A program made the position numbers and the translations under genes. Shown here in pieces: positions 1-7,029 of a DNA stretch of 64,000 nucleotides. Source of the stretch: JAEZKC01 sp046546375 (GTDB lineage: Bacteria > Fibrobacterota > Chitinivibrionia > Chitinivibrionales > Chitinispirillaceae); the NCBI GenBank assembly GCA_046546375.1, contig JBKGXV010000004.1, forward strand, positions 17,723-81,722. The letters are read 5' to 3'. The stretch's first letter is position 1, and each line of letters begins with the position of its first letter. Below the pieces are notes generated by a model. It saw nothing but the letters and a program-made list of their open reading frames with translations, was not told the origin of the DNA and did no database searches.

Positions 1-471
1 AAGCGCCAGGAAAAAACCGGGTGATTTGTACACAAATCCCTCATAGCCGAATTCGGCTGTATCTGCCATACCGCCATATCCCTGATGATCGTAACCCAGA
101 GAAAGTCCTGGGGTTATGACCCTTTCCTCGAAAAGCCTGTACTTGACAAGCACTCCCGGGAGTGAATTGAACCGCACATTGCGGCTTCTGCCGATGAGTC
201 CCTCACCACCGTACATCACTCCCAGAGTAAGGCGGTCTGTAAGGCCGACCGAAATGCCCAGATTCAGTCCGGAACCCAAATCCGGATCTCCAGCGGCATA
301 GACTCTGCATTCCAGATCGTAATACGATTTGGGGAGAACTCCTGCAGTATGCCCGTCCACCAGACGACGAGGCTGCATCATCCCCGCCAAAGAAAAAGAC
401 ACGGAAAACAGAACAGCAATTCCCACCATCTTCACAAACTTCTCGGATACAGCCGGACTGAATTTTTTCAC
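1..471 (-). CDS. Outer-membrane beta-barrel protein, C-terminus cut off by window edge
   Basis: The visible 157 codons start with GTG at 471 and run off the left edge. The GTGA overlaps the stop of the upstream mltG gene by 4 bases, so the two are probably translationally coupled. Residues about 1-30 form a basic then hydrophobic signal peptide. After it come alternating short strands rich in Gly, Tyr and Leu (for example LNLGISVGLTDRLTLGVMYG), the pattern of an outer-membrane barrel. I do not recognise a specific family. The barrel call is inference from composition; the reading frame itself is secure because it is open throughout and coupled to mltG. Confidence 0.7.
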   Translation of the reverse strand, partial: MKKFSPAVSEKFVKMVGIAVLFSVSFSLAGMMQPRRLVDGHTAGVLPKSYYDLECRVYAAGDPDLGSGLNLGISVGLTDRLTLGVMYGGEGLIGRSRNVRFNSLPGVLVKYRLFEERVITPGLSLGYDHQGYGGMADTAEFGYEGFVYKSPGFFLAL

Positions 472-1496
472 TTCAACCCCTTCTGTTTTTTGCGTAACTC
501 GTTTTGTCTGCGGATTTCAAGCTTCTTTCGTTCATGTTCTGCATTGGTTTTGGAAAAGTCGTGTGCACCTGTTCCATCCCAGCGTGCCACGAAGTAGAGT
601 TCATCAGTGGAATCGGGTTTTGCACTGACCTGAATGGCGGCAAGGCCCGGCGAACAGATCGGTCCGGGGGGAAGGCCTTTGAAACGCCTGGTATTATAGG
701 GGGAATCACTGTTGAGTTCAGAAACCAGAAGTGGGCCATCAAACTTACGGAAAATATATCTCACGGTGGGATCAGCTCCCAGAGGATATCCGAGTCTGAG
801 ACGGTTGTGAAATACTCCGGCGATCCGTCCTCTTTCCGATACCAAAGTGGCCTCTTTTTCCACAATGGATGCCAGGGTGACGATCTGATGCGCATTGTAG
901 TTTTCCATTATGTTGCTGTCACCTTCAACCGTAGCGTACGCCTCATGAAAACGGGACACCATTTTTCGTATGATGAGCGATTCGCCGCACTCTTCAGGGA
1001 AAAGGTAGGTGTCAGGAAACAAATAGCCTTCAAGAGAACCGGCTTGAATGCCTGTTCCTCTGATAAAATCGGTGTCATTGCAGAGTCTCACGAATTCAGC
1101 AGAATCGATATTCATTTCGGCTGCGCATTTGCCTGCAGTCTGTTCTATTGTAAGCCCTTCCTGAATGGTAACTCTCTTTTCGATCGGTTCGGCATCCAGA
1201 AGTTTTTTGGATGCACTCAGAACACCTTCCCCTTCAAGGAATCTGAACTTACCGGCCTGGATTTTTTGGGCTGTTCCGGAAAGTTTAAGCCAAACCAGCA
1301 AAGCATTGCGTGAAGTGACCACATCGTGCTTTCTGAGAGAATCGGCGACGGCACTCAGAGAAGTACCGCGTTCAATCACTATCTGAACCGTCTCATCCTG
1401 CACCCCCAGAGGCATGAACAGATAGAAAAATGCCAGAAACCCGGCAAATAGAAAGGAAAACAGAACGACCAGAGATAATTTCATCATTTTACGCAT
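468..1496 (-). CDS. mltG: Endolytic murein transglycosylase MltG
   Basis: MltG (YceG family) is an inner-membrane lytic transglycosylase that cuts nascent peptidoglycan strands and so terminates glycan elongation. From the chosen start at 1496 the protein has 342 residues, close to the 340 of E. coli MltG, with one N-terminal membrane segment and then a periplasmic LysM-like and catalytic region. The catalytic glutamate lies in ASIVEKE at about residue 213 (E218 in E. coli), followed by the family motif HNRL and YPLGADPT. The frame stays open to 1610, but that longer start would add a second adjacent membrane segment that the family lacks and has no better ribosome site. The downstream barrel gene overlaps the stop by 4 bases. 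Confidence 0.93.
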   Translation of the reverse strand: MRKMMKLSLVVLFSFLFAGFLAFFYLFMPLGVQDETVQIVIERGTSLSAVADSLRKHDVVTSRNALLVWLKLSGTAQKIQAGKFRFLEGEGVLSASKKLLDAEPIEKRVTIQEGLTIEQTAGKCAAEMNIDSAEFVRLCNDTDFIRGTGIQAGSLEGYLFPDTYLFPEECGESLIIRKMVSRFHEAYATVEGDSNIMENYNAHQIVTLASIVEKEATLVSERGRIAGVFHNRLRLGYPLGADPTVRYIFRKFDGPLLVSELNSDSPYNTRRFKGLPPGPICSPGLAAIQVSAKPDSTDELYFVARWDGTGAHDFSKTNAEHERKKLEIRRQNELRKKQKGLK

Positions 1497-1753
1497 ATAC
1501 TGAACCACCCATAAAATACTATACAGGATATACCCACAGACGGCAAGCAGAAACAGTACTCCTGTAAGCCATAACCTGAAGACAATTCTTAATTTCGGTA
1601 ATAGATACATACATTGCTACTAAAATAATCTCTGGGCCGCTTCAGTATGAAAAAGTGAATAATCTGAAGAGAAATTTCCGGATCTGCCACGGAATTTGCT
1701 TGTTAGGAGATATAGTATTGCTTGTTTTACGATTTCTGAAGGGAAGTTGAATT

Positions 1754-2020
1754 ATGATGAAAAAGAAAAAAGGCCGCAAAAAGATTTGGCCCTACATCAG
1801 TTTTGCCATCATGAGCATAGGGGGGATACTGGTGAAAGTGGGGATGAAAAAAGCCTGGGAAGGCGTACGCCACAAAAAGCCACCCAAAAAGAAACAGAAG
1901 GTGACTTCATGGAAGGATATGCTTCTGTGGACGTTCTTGAACAGTGTAATAAGTTCTTTTTCCAAACTTTTTTTAGCCCAGACCAGCCGATGGGCGGGCA
2001 AGAAGCTCAAAGCCATTTAA
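1754..2020 (+). CDS. DUF4235 small membrane protein
   Basis: An 88-residue protein with a very lysine-rich start, a hydrophobic segment at about residues 13-30, a charged lysine/proline linker, and a second hydrophobic segment at about 55-75. The layout (hydrophobic helix, KAWEGV, KPPKKK, then WKDMLLW and a final helix ending in a basic tail) matches the DUF4235 family of small two-helix membrane proteins. No biochemical role is established for the family. It is the first gene of the plus-strand run and precedes nudC by 26 bases. A second ATG at 1757 is an equally possible start. Confidence 0.7.
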   Translation: MMKKKKGRKKIWPYISFAIMSIGGILVKVGMKKAWEGVRHKKPPKKKQKVTSWKDMLLWTFLNSVISSFSKLFLAQTSRWAGKKLKAI

Positions 2021-2046
2021 AGTCGGTGGCAATAACGGATTAGTTC

Positions 2047-2838
2047 ATGCCCCAAAAACCGAAAAACGATACGCCATCGGTCTGGTTTCTTTTTTCAGAA
2101 AACAATCTGGCAATTTCCGAACGGAGTGATGGTATATCCCTGCCCACCCCGGAAGAGATCATAAGTATCGAGTTCAGCAGAGAGATCCCGGTGGGAGAAA
2201 CAGAGGGGAAAAGGTACTTTTGTGCCGAAATCAGCACAGAAGCACCTCTGCCGGAAGGGATTGTATTGAAGGATCTGCGCAGTCTTTATGGCAGGTTGGA
2301 TGAGAGTACCTACCGGCTGGCGGGAAGAGCTGCACAAATTCTAAACTGGGATCAGACTCACCGCTTCTGCGGCAGATGTGGAGCACAAACGTACAGAAGT
2401 CAGACCGAGTTCGCCATGATCTGCCCCCGGTGCGGGCTGACAAGCTATCCCCGTATCTCCCCTGCCGTGATCATGGCGGTTATGCGTGAAGACAGGATTC
2501 TGCTGGGAAGACACAAGGGTTCAGAGATTTACAGTGTTATTGCAGGATATGTGGAGGCGGGGGAAGCCCTGGAAGAGAGTGTGAAAAGGGAAGTCATGGA
2601 AGAGGTGTCGGTCCAAGTGGGTAATATCCGTTATTTCGGAAACCAGCCCTGGGCTTATTCCAGTTCACTGGTAGTAGCATTCACTGCAGACTGGATTTCA
2701 GGCGAGATACGGGAGGACAAAGTGGAGATAGCGGAGGCGCACTGGTTTTCCTCGGACAGTTTACCTTCCATTCCCAGAACCGGAAGTATCTCCCGGGAGA
2801 TCATAGACTGGTTTGCGCGTACACACCCTCACGGATAG
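2047..2838 (+). CDS. nudC: NAD+ diphosphatase (NudC-type Nudix hydrolase)
   Basis: Hydrolyses NAD(H) to NMN(H) and AMP; in E. coli NudC also removes NAD caps from RNA. The 263 residues match the usual length (257 in E. coli). Order: a variable N-terminal domain, a zinc ribbon with two Cys pairs (CGRCG near residue 105 and CPRCG near 123), then the Nudix domain with the Nudix box running from GYVEAGE to REVMEEV at about residues 170-190. The NudC-specific SQPWPF element appears here as GNQPWAYSSS just after the box. Cytosolic enzyme. It is followed 5 bases later by a YihY/BrkB membrane protein, so the two are probably co-transcribed. Confidence 0.93.
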   Translation: MPQKPKNDTPSVWFLFSENNLAISERSDGISLPTPEEIISIEFSREIPVGETEGKRYFCAEISTEAPLPEGIVLKDLRSLYGRLDESTYRLAGRAAQILNWDQTHRFCGRCGAQTYRSQTEFAMICPRCGLTSYPRISPAVIMAVMREDRILLGRHKGSEIYSVIAGYVEAGEALEESVKREVMEEVSVQVGNIRYFGNQPWAYSSSLVVAFTADWISGEIREDKVEIAEAHWFSSDSLPSIPRTGSISREIIDWFARTHPHG

Positions 2839-2843
2839 CCGGA

Positions 2844-3761
2844 GTGGCATTCACTTTGCTTGCCCATTGGCTGATGGACACGAAAAAAAACGGACCCGCA
2901 GTGATACTCAAGGAAACGGTCAGGAAATTTCTCAGAGACAATGCTCCCAGACTGGCTGCGGCGCTGGCCTATTATACCATGTTCTCCTTTGCCCCCCTGC
3001 TCATAATCGCGGTGGCGATAGTGGGTTTTATCTACGGTTCCGAAGCAGCCCAGGGGCATATAATCGAACAGCTCAGTGAGTACGTGGGCCGCACCGCGGC
3101 CCAGTATGTTCAGCGGGTGGTGCTCAACATTTCCCGCCCGGGCTCGGGTCTCACCGCCACCATAATAAGCGTTGTCCTTCTTCTATGGGGAGCAAGCCAG
3201 ATTTTCAAACATCTGCGATTTTCTCTGAATGCAATCTGGAACATAAAAATAAAGGACAAGGTGGGGATTGTGCACAGAATCAAGACCAGAGGCTTTTCAT
3301 TTCTTCTGGTACTGATCACCGGTCTGGTTCTTCTTGCGAGCATAGCAGTGGGGACTGCAGTCACAACGCTTGTGAGTTTTTTCGATGAACTGATTCCCGG
3401 GATACCCTTTCTGTGGCGCACGGCGAATTTTTTCCTGCATCTGGGGATTGCCACCGGTGTGTTTGCTCTGATATTCAAGTACATCCCCAACGCCAAAGCG
3501 AAATGGAATCCTGTGTTGGTGGGAGCGCTTTTCACTGGGCTTCTGTTTTCCATGGGCAGAATACTGCTCGGTCTGTATCTAAGCAGAATCTCCATAATCA
3601 ATGCCTACGGCGCAGCAGCTTCACTAGTGGTTGTCATGCTGTGGTTTTATTATTCGGGCATCATTCTTTTTCTGGGTGCGGAATTCACCCAGACCTATGC
3701 AGCCAGAAGAGGAACCCCCATTCTCCCCTCTGATCACGCCCGTTTCGTGAATGAAGGCTAA
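2844..3761 (+). CDS. YihY/BrkB-family inner-membrane protein
   Basis: A 305-residue integral membrane protein with about six hydrophobic helices. The signature near residue 37 (APRLAAALAYYTMFSFAPLL) is the hallmark of the YihY/BrkB family, and the C-terminal helix with LWFYYSGIILFLGAEF is also typical. The family was once called ribonuclease BN by mistake; its real role is unknown, with envelope or transport functions proposed. The start is uncertain: GTG at 2844 gives the longest form, ATG at 2874 (MDTKKNG) removes ten hydrophobic residues, and neither has a clear ribosome site. It probably depends on translation from nudC. A hairpin terminator follows at 3811. Confidence 0.9.
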   Translation: MAFTLLAHWLMDTKKNGPAVILKETVRKFLRDNAPRLAAALAYYTMFSFAPLLIIAVAIVGFIYGSEAAQGHIIEQLSEYVGRTAAQYVQRVVLNISRPGSGLTATIISVVLLLWGASQIFKHLRFSLNAIWNIKIKDKVGIVHRIKTRGFSFLLVLITGLVLLASIAVGTAVTTLVSFFDELIPGIPFLWRTANFFLHLGIATGVFALIFKYIPNAKAKWNPVLVGALFTGLLFSMGRILLGLYLSRISIINAYGAAASLVVVMLWFYYSGIILFLGAEFTQTYAARRGTPILPSDHARFVNEG

Positions 3762-3810
3762 ATCAGGTTTACGATGGTATGCTATTTGCAGTTTCCTGCC
3801 CTTGAACCCG

Positions 3811-3833
3811 CCGTCTCACAGGAGACGGTTTTA
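3811..3833 (+). terminator. Rho-independent terminator after the nudC-yihY run
   Basis: A perfect 7-bp stem, CCGTCTC (3811-3817) and GAGACGG (3822-3828), closes a 4-base loop and is followed directly by TTTT. It lies 50 bases after the YihY stop and 30 bases before the DUF1328 start, so it probably separates two transcripts. Confidence 0.65.
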
Positions 3834-3862
3834 AACAACACAGAAAAGCGAGAGGAGAGCTG

Positions 3863-4036
3863 ATGCTGAGCTTGGCACTGGTATTTCTGATTCTGGCAAT
3901 CGCGGCAGCTGTAGTGGCTTATACCGGAGTGGCAACAGCCGTGGCGGGAGTGGCTCAGATTCTTTTTTTCGTTTTTCTGGCATTTTTCATAGTACTGCTC
4001 ATTGTGGGGCTGGTGCGCAAACCTCCCAAGATTTAG
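3863..4036 (+). CDS. DUF1328 (UPF0391) small membrane protein
   Basis: A 57-residue protein with two hydrophobic helices separated by GVATAVAGVAQ, ending in the short polar tail RKPPKI. This is the arrangement of the DUF1328/UPF0391 family (YtjA in E. coli). An AGGAG ribosome site sits 6-8 bases upstream of the ATG. Function is unknown; family members are often seen among stress-induced small membrane proteins. A second DUF1328 gene lies at 26239-26421, and the shared core of helix, AGIAQ and FF/FY helix indicates paralogs. Confidence 0.85.
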   Translation: MLSLALVFLILAIAAAVVAYTGVATAVAGVAQILFFVFLAFFIVLLIVGLVRKPPKI

Positions 4037-4084
4037 AGCCCGTGAGAGGCAGTCGGACACCTTTTGGCAGATTGGAGGAAACTT

Positions 4085-4315
4085 ATGGGAACAGTAAAGA
4101 AAACTCTTTTGTCTCTGACCGTTGCGGCCGTTAGCGGAACTATCTACAGGTATTTGAGTTTCAGGCGCAAGAGAACGCAGAAGAAATTGACTCACAAGAC
4201 GATGAAGGCCGGAAAGTATCTGGAGAAAAGGTTCGGCAAGGCGGTAAAAAATACCAGAAAGGGGCTCAATCAGATGGTCAAAATGAGCCGGAAAAAAGCA
4301 GCTGCACGTGCCTGA
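4085..4315 (+). CDS. Small basic protein of unknown function
   Basis: 76 residues with a short hydrophobic stretch at about residues 6-20 (LLSLTVAAVSGTIYRYL), then a lysine and arginine rich remainder with predicted helix. A GGAGG ribosome site at 4074-4078 fixes the ATG at 4085 over an upstream TTG. The composition suggests a membrane-anchored or nucleic-acid or envelope-associated basic protein, but I recognise no family. It sits between DUF1328 and a candidate structured RNA. Confidence 0.6.
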   Translation: MGTVKKTLLSLTVAAVSGTIYRYLSFRRKRTQKKLTHKTMKAGKYLEKRFGKAVKNTRKGLNQMVKMSRKKAAARA

Positions 4316-4324
4316 AACAACAGG

Positions 4325-4473
4325 TGCGGATGAGAGAGGGAGGAAACCGAGCACACTGGGCGCAGAAATTCAAGCTGCGAGCCGGAAAAAAGGGCACTGT
4401 TCAGAAGAGAGCAACAGTTCTGCAAGGCGTGCTTCTGGGCGCTCGTGAATGCCTTGGACTTCTCTCATCCGCA
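4325..4473. ncRNA. Candidate structured RNA (or short palindromic element)
   Basis: The 320-base gap between two genes contains a perfect 13-bp inverted repeat, TGCGGATGAGAGA (4325-4337) and TCTCTCATCCGCA (4461-4473). Inside it are three further, mutually compatible hairpins: CGCAG/CTGCG (4361-4365, 4375-4379), ACTGTT/AACAGT (4396-4401, 4413-4418) and CAAGGC/GCCTTG (4423-4428, 4451-4456). Together they could fold into a four-way junction. It does not match the conserved cores I know for RNase P, SRP, 6S or tmRNA. A small inverted-repeat element is the main alternative, though no clear target duplication flanks it. Strand is not determined. Confidence 0.35.
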
Positions 4474-4635
4474 AGCTTCAGTACGTCTAAAGCCTGAGTG
4501 TCCGGAAAATGTACTGCCCGGGGCTTATTTGAAACTTAACAGTTACTCATATAATTAATAACCGGGACAAAGCTTCACCTCACGACGGGGACATTCAAGA
4601 AGCTGAGGCCAATCACAAAACGAAAGGAACCTATC

Positions 4636-5274
4636 ATGCGAAAGAATCCGCTCACCCTTTGTCTGGCAGCGGTTATCACCCTTACCTGTGCTGCCGGCCT
4701 TTCCGCCCAGGAGCTCAAATTGAGTTTAGATGCGGGAATTTCCAGACCGACCAGAACGGAAATCGACAACTACAACTGGGGCTACTCCCTTGGAGGCAAT
4801 GTTCTCTTCACCATAACAGACAATCTTTTTCTGGGCGGAAGAATAGCCTACAACCGCTGGGGACCGGACGAGTCGGCATTTCTGGACCGGGCCGATCCCA
4901 CCGGCATAATCGACAGCGCGGATGTAAGCGGCGAAGCCACTATTGTGGAGGTGGTCCCCATAGCCAGGCTTTCAACCAATTACCCTCTTTCACCCGTGAA
5001 CTTTTTTGTTCAGGGCGGTGCGGGACTCTATGTTATGAATCTCGAAACCACCGTGACCGGTGTCGACCAGGAAGAGGAGCCTTTCGAACAGATTTTCGGA
5101 GAGGATGAGCAGTACAGATTCGGCGCTCAGCTGGGAGCGGGTCTGATGCTTGGAAGTCCCGATTATCTGTCTGTGGAGCTTTACCCTGCGTATCATCTGA
5201 TTTTCAATAAAAACGGGGACGGTGAGACATTCCAGTACTTTACCGTCAATCTGGGTATTGGACTGGGAATTTAG
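4636..5274 (+). CDS. Outer-membrane beta-barrel protein
   Basis: 212 residues. Residues 1-25 are a classical signal peptide ending in GLSAQE. The remainder alternates amphipathic strands with short turns (LGGRIAYNRWG, FFVQGGAGLYVM, YRFGAQLGAGLML) and ends in a strand, LGIGLGI, as small eight-stranded barrels do. An acidic loop (DQEEEPFEQ) would face outside. An AAGGA ribosome site lies just upstream of the ATG. It is followed 42 bases later by a second small exported protein. Family not recognised beyond the porin/OmpW-like barrel type. Confidence 0.75.
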   Translation: MRKNPLTLCLAAVITLTCAAGLSAQELKLSLDAGISRPTRTEIDNYNWGYSLGGNVLFTITDNLFLGGRIAYNRWGPDESAFLDRADPTGIIDSADVSGEATIVEVVPIARLSTNYPLSPVNFFVQGGAGLYVMNLETTVTGVDQEEEPFEQIFGEDEQYRFGAQLGAGLMLGSPDYLSVELYPAYHLIFNKNGDGETFQYFTVNLGIGLGI

Positions 5275-5316
5275 GAGGTCCGGAGACCGGTGAGGTTAGC
5301 TGCAGGAATTGATGCA

Positions 5317-5775
5317 ATGAGGTCAAAGCTACTCATTTCACTACTGACCCTCGTGATGGCCGTTTCGGTCAAAGCTCAGGATCAACGTCACGAACTGGGC
5401 ATCATCCTCGGAGAACCCACCGGCCTCAGTTATAAATACTGGCTTTCCCCTAAATACGCGCTGAATGCTGCTTCTGCCTGGTCCTTTTACCCCAACGACT
5501 ATTTTCACCTTCATGCCGACTACATTTACCACCTCAATAATATATTCACCGTTTCCCGCGGTGAGCTCCCTCTCTATTTCGGAGCAGGTGCGGTGTTGAG
5601 GATCGGTGAAGAATCCCTTATCGGAGCCAGAGCTGTGGGCGGAATAAACTACTATTTTGAAGATGTAGCGCTTTCGCTCTTTTTTGAATTGGCACCAAGA
5701 TTCGACCTTATCCCCTCAACCGGAGCCGGACTGAACGGAGGCATAGGCCTGCGTTACCGGTTCAATCTTCAATAA
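5317..5775 (+). CDS. Exported small barrel-like protein
   Basis: 152 residues from the ATG at 5317, chosen because AGGAA lies 8-9 bases upstream and because it puts a signal peptide (MRSKLLISLLTLVMAVSVKA) at the very N-terminus; a GTG at 5290 would add nine residues. After the cleavage site the chain has glycine and tyrosine rich strands (ELGIILGEPTGLSYKYWL, LYFGAGAVLRIG) and ends in GGIGLRYRFNLQ, an outer-membrane barrel-like C-terminus. The stop TAA abuts the ATG of the MgtC gene with no gap, so the two are co-translated. Specific function unknown. Confidence 0.72.
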   Translation: MRSKLLISLLTLVMAVSVKAQDQRHELGIILGEPTGLSYKYWLSPKYALNAASAWSFYPNDYFHLHADYIYHLNNIFTVSRGELPLYFGAGAVLRIGEESLIGARAVGGINYYFEDVALSLFFELAPRFDLIPSTGAGLNGGIGLRYRFNLQ

Positions 5776-6249
5776 ATGAACAACTGGGAAACAACTCTGA
5801 TACACCTTGTTCATCTGGCGCTTGCCTACGGTCTTGCTCTGCCTATCGGGTGGGAACGGGAAAAGGATGCCCAGAGTGCCGGACTTCAGACCTTTCCCCT
5901 GGTTGCGGTGGCCGCATGCGGCTACATGCTCATAGGAAACAGCCTTTTTTCCGGAGAGGAGCCGCAGTCCAGAATTCTTTTCGGAATAATCACCGGTATG
6001 GGTTTCATAGGCGGAGGCGCGATTCTCAAAGGTGAGAAGACCGTGACCGGCACGGCCACTGCGGCAAGCCTGTGGAATACCGGTGCCATCGGAACAGCAG
6101 TAGCGTGGCAGCGATACGACATGGCCATACTGCTCAGCACTCTCAATTTCCTCACTCTGCGCTACTTTTCTGCTGTGAAGAAAAAGGTGGGCGGTCCCCA
6201 AAACAAGCACAAGGGGCCGGACCGGCCGGACCGCAACATCATAGGCTGA
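5776..6249 (+). CDS. MgtC/SapB-family membrane protein
   Basis: 157 residues with four hydrophobic helices forming the MgtC/SapB membrane domain. Diagnostic pieces are GLALPIGWERE near residue 20, TFPLVAVAACGYM near 40, and ITGMGFIGGGAILK with TATAASLWNTGAIG at about 72-105. The C-terminal cytoplasmic domain of MgtC itself is missing, as in the shorter SapB-like members. In Salmonella MgtC inhibits the F-type ATP synthase and helps survival at low magnesium; the role of short members is not settled. It converges with the minus-strand methyltransferase, their ends only 3 bases apart. Confidence 0.88.
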   Translation: MNNWETTLIHLVHLALAYGLALPIGWEREKDAQSAGLQTFPLVAVAACGYMLIGNSLFSGEEPQSRILFGIITGMGFIGGGAILKGEKTVTGTATAASLWNTGAIGTAVAWQRYDMAILLSTLNFLTLRYFSAVKKKVGGPQNKHKGPDRPDRNIIG

Positions 6250-6252
6250 AGT

Positions 6253-7011
6253 CTACAAACCGGATGCAGCCCTGTATTCAAGTTCCCTGAAATCGCCGCT
6301 TGTGCGGGAGGTGTTTTCCTTTCTGCAGATATATGTTTCGTGAGCGGGTCTTCGGGCCACACTGAAGCCGCAGGATCTGAGCATCGCCTCTATTGCCCCG
6401 TGATTGGGAGCCCACCAGTTGGTAGGATCACCGGCCAGCCGGTCTTCTATGAACGCCATTTTGGGCCACCCCGACTGAAGCATCACTTCCCGGTCAAAAA
6501 GTTCTATGTCCCGCTGCTCCTCGTAATTCTCCTCACCCGGCATTGTAAGTGTCTGAAACACCATCAACCTTTTTGTACGCCTGGAAACCGCATCCAGAGC
6601 CAGAAGCGGATAACGGAGATGATAAAACACCCCCATGAACCATACAAGGTCATAGGTCTGCTCAAAGCGGCACAAATCATATACCTGCATGAGACGGAAA
6701 TCGATTGTGTCTTCCATTCCGAACTTACCCGCAGCCCATCTGGCCTGAGACAGATAATGGTCGTCTATGTCGATAGCGGTCACCCGTGCTCCTCTTCTGG
6801 CCAGTTCTATGGAATAGAAGCCCGCATTGCAGCCGATATCAAGCACGTTCCAGCCGGAAAGATCCTCAGGTATGTGAGGCTCGATCTGCCGCCATTTGAA
6901 AAGAGGGAAATCACCCAGAGGATGATCCGGCACAGTCTGACTCCCGTCGGGAAGGTGCAGATTATGAAACCAGGGATGAAGTTTTTCAATCTCTCGGGCT
7001 GTCATACTCAT
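6253..7011 (-). CDS. SAM-dependent methyltransferase of glycan cluster (CmoB/TIGR04290-like)
   Basis: 252 residues with a Rossmann-type class I methyltransferase core: motif I VLDIGCNAGFYS near residue 57, the acidic residue after strand 2 in VTAIDIDD, and the post-motif region LVWFMGVFYHLRYPL, which recalls the tRNA-uridine methyltransferase CmoB. In the families I know this arrangement fits methyltransferases found with glycosyltransferase cassettes (TIGR04290 type) rather than CmoB itself. An AGAGGA ribosome site fixes the ATG at 7011. It is the last gene of the 18-kb minus-strand cluster and probably methylates a sugar or the product of that pathway (inference). Confidence 0.8.
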   Translation of the reverse strand: MSMTAREIEKLHPWFHNLHLPDGSQTVPDHPLGDFPLFKWRQIEPHIPEDLSGWNVLDIGCNAGFYSIELARRGARVTAIDIDDHYLSQARWAAGKFGMEDTIDFRLMQVYDLCRFEQTYDLVWFMGVFYHLRYPLLALDAVSRRTKRLMVFQTLTMPGEENYEEQRDIELFDREVMLQSGWPKMAFIEDRLAGDPTNWWAPNHGAIEAMLRSCGFSVARRPAHETYICRKENTSRTSGDFRELEYRAASGL

Positions 7012-7029
7012 ATTCGTGGTCCTCTGTTT

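Noticed and set aside
504..1313. 269-codon plus-strand frame inside mltG
   Set aside because: Antisense shadow; no domain and no ribosome site.
3782..4354. Long minus-strand frame of 190 codons under DUF1328 and the small basic protein
   Set aside because: Cysteine/serine/histidine-rich translation with no domain; it opposes two genes with good ribosome sites and crosses the RNA candidate.
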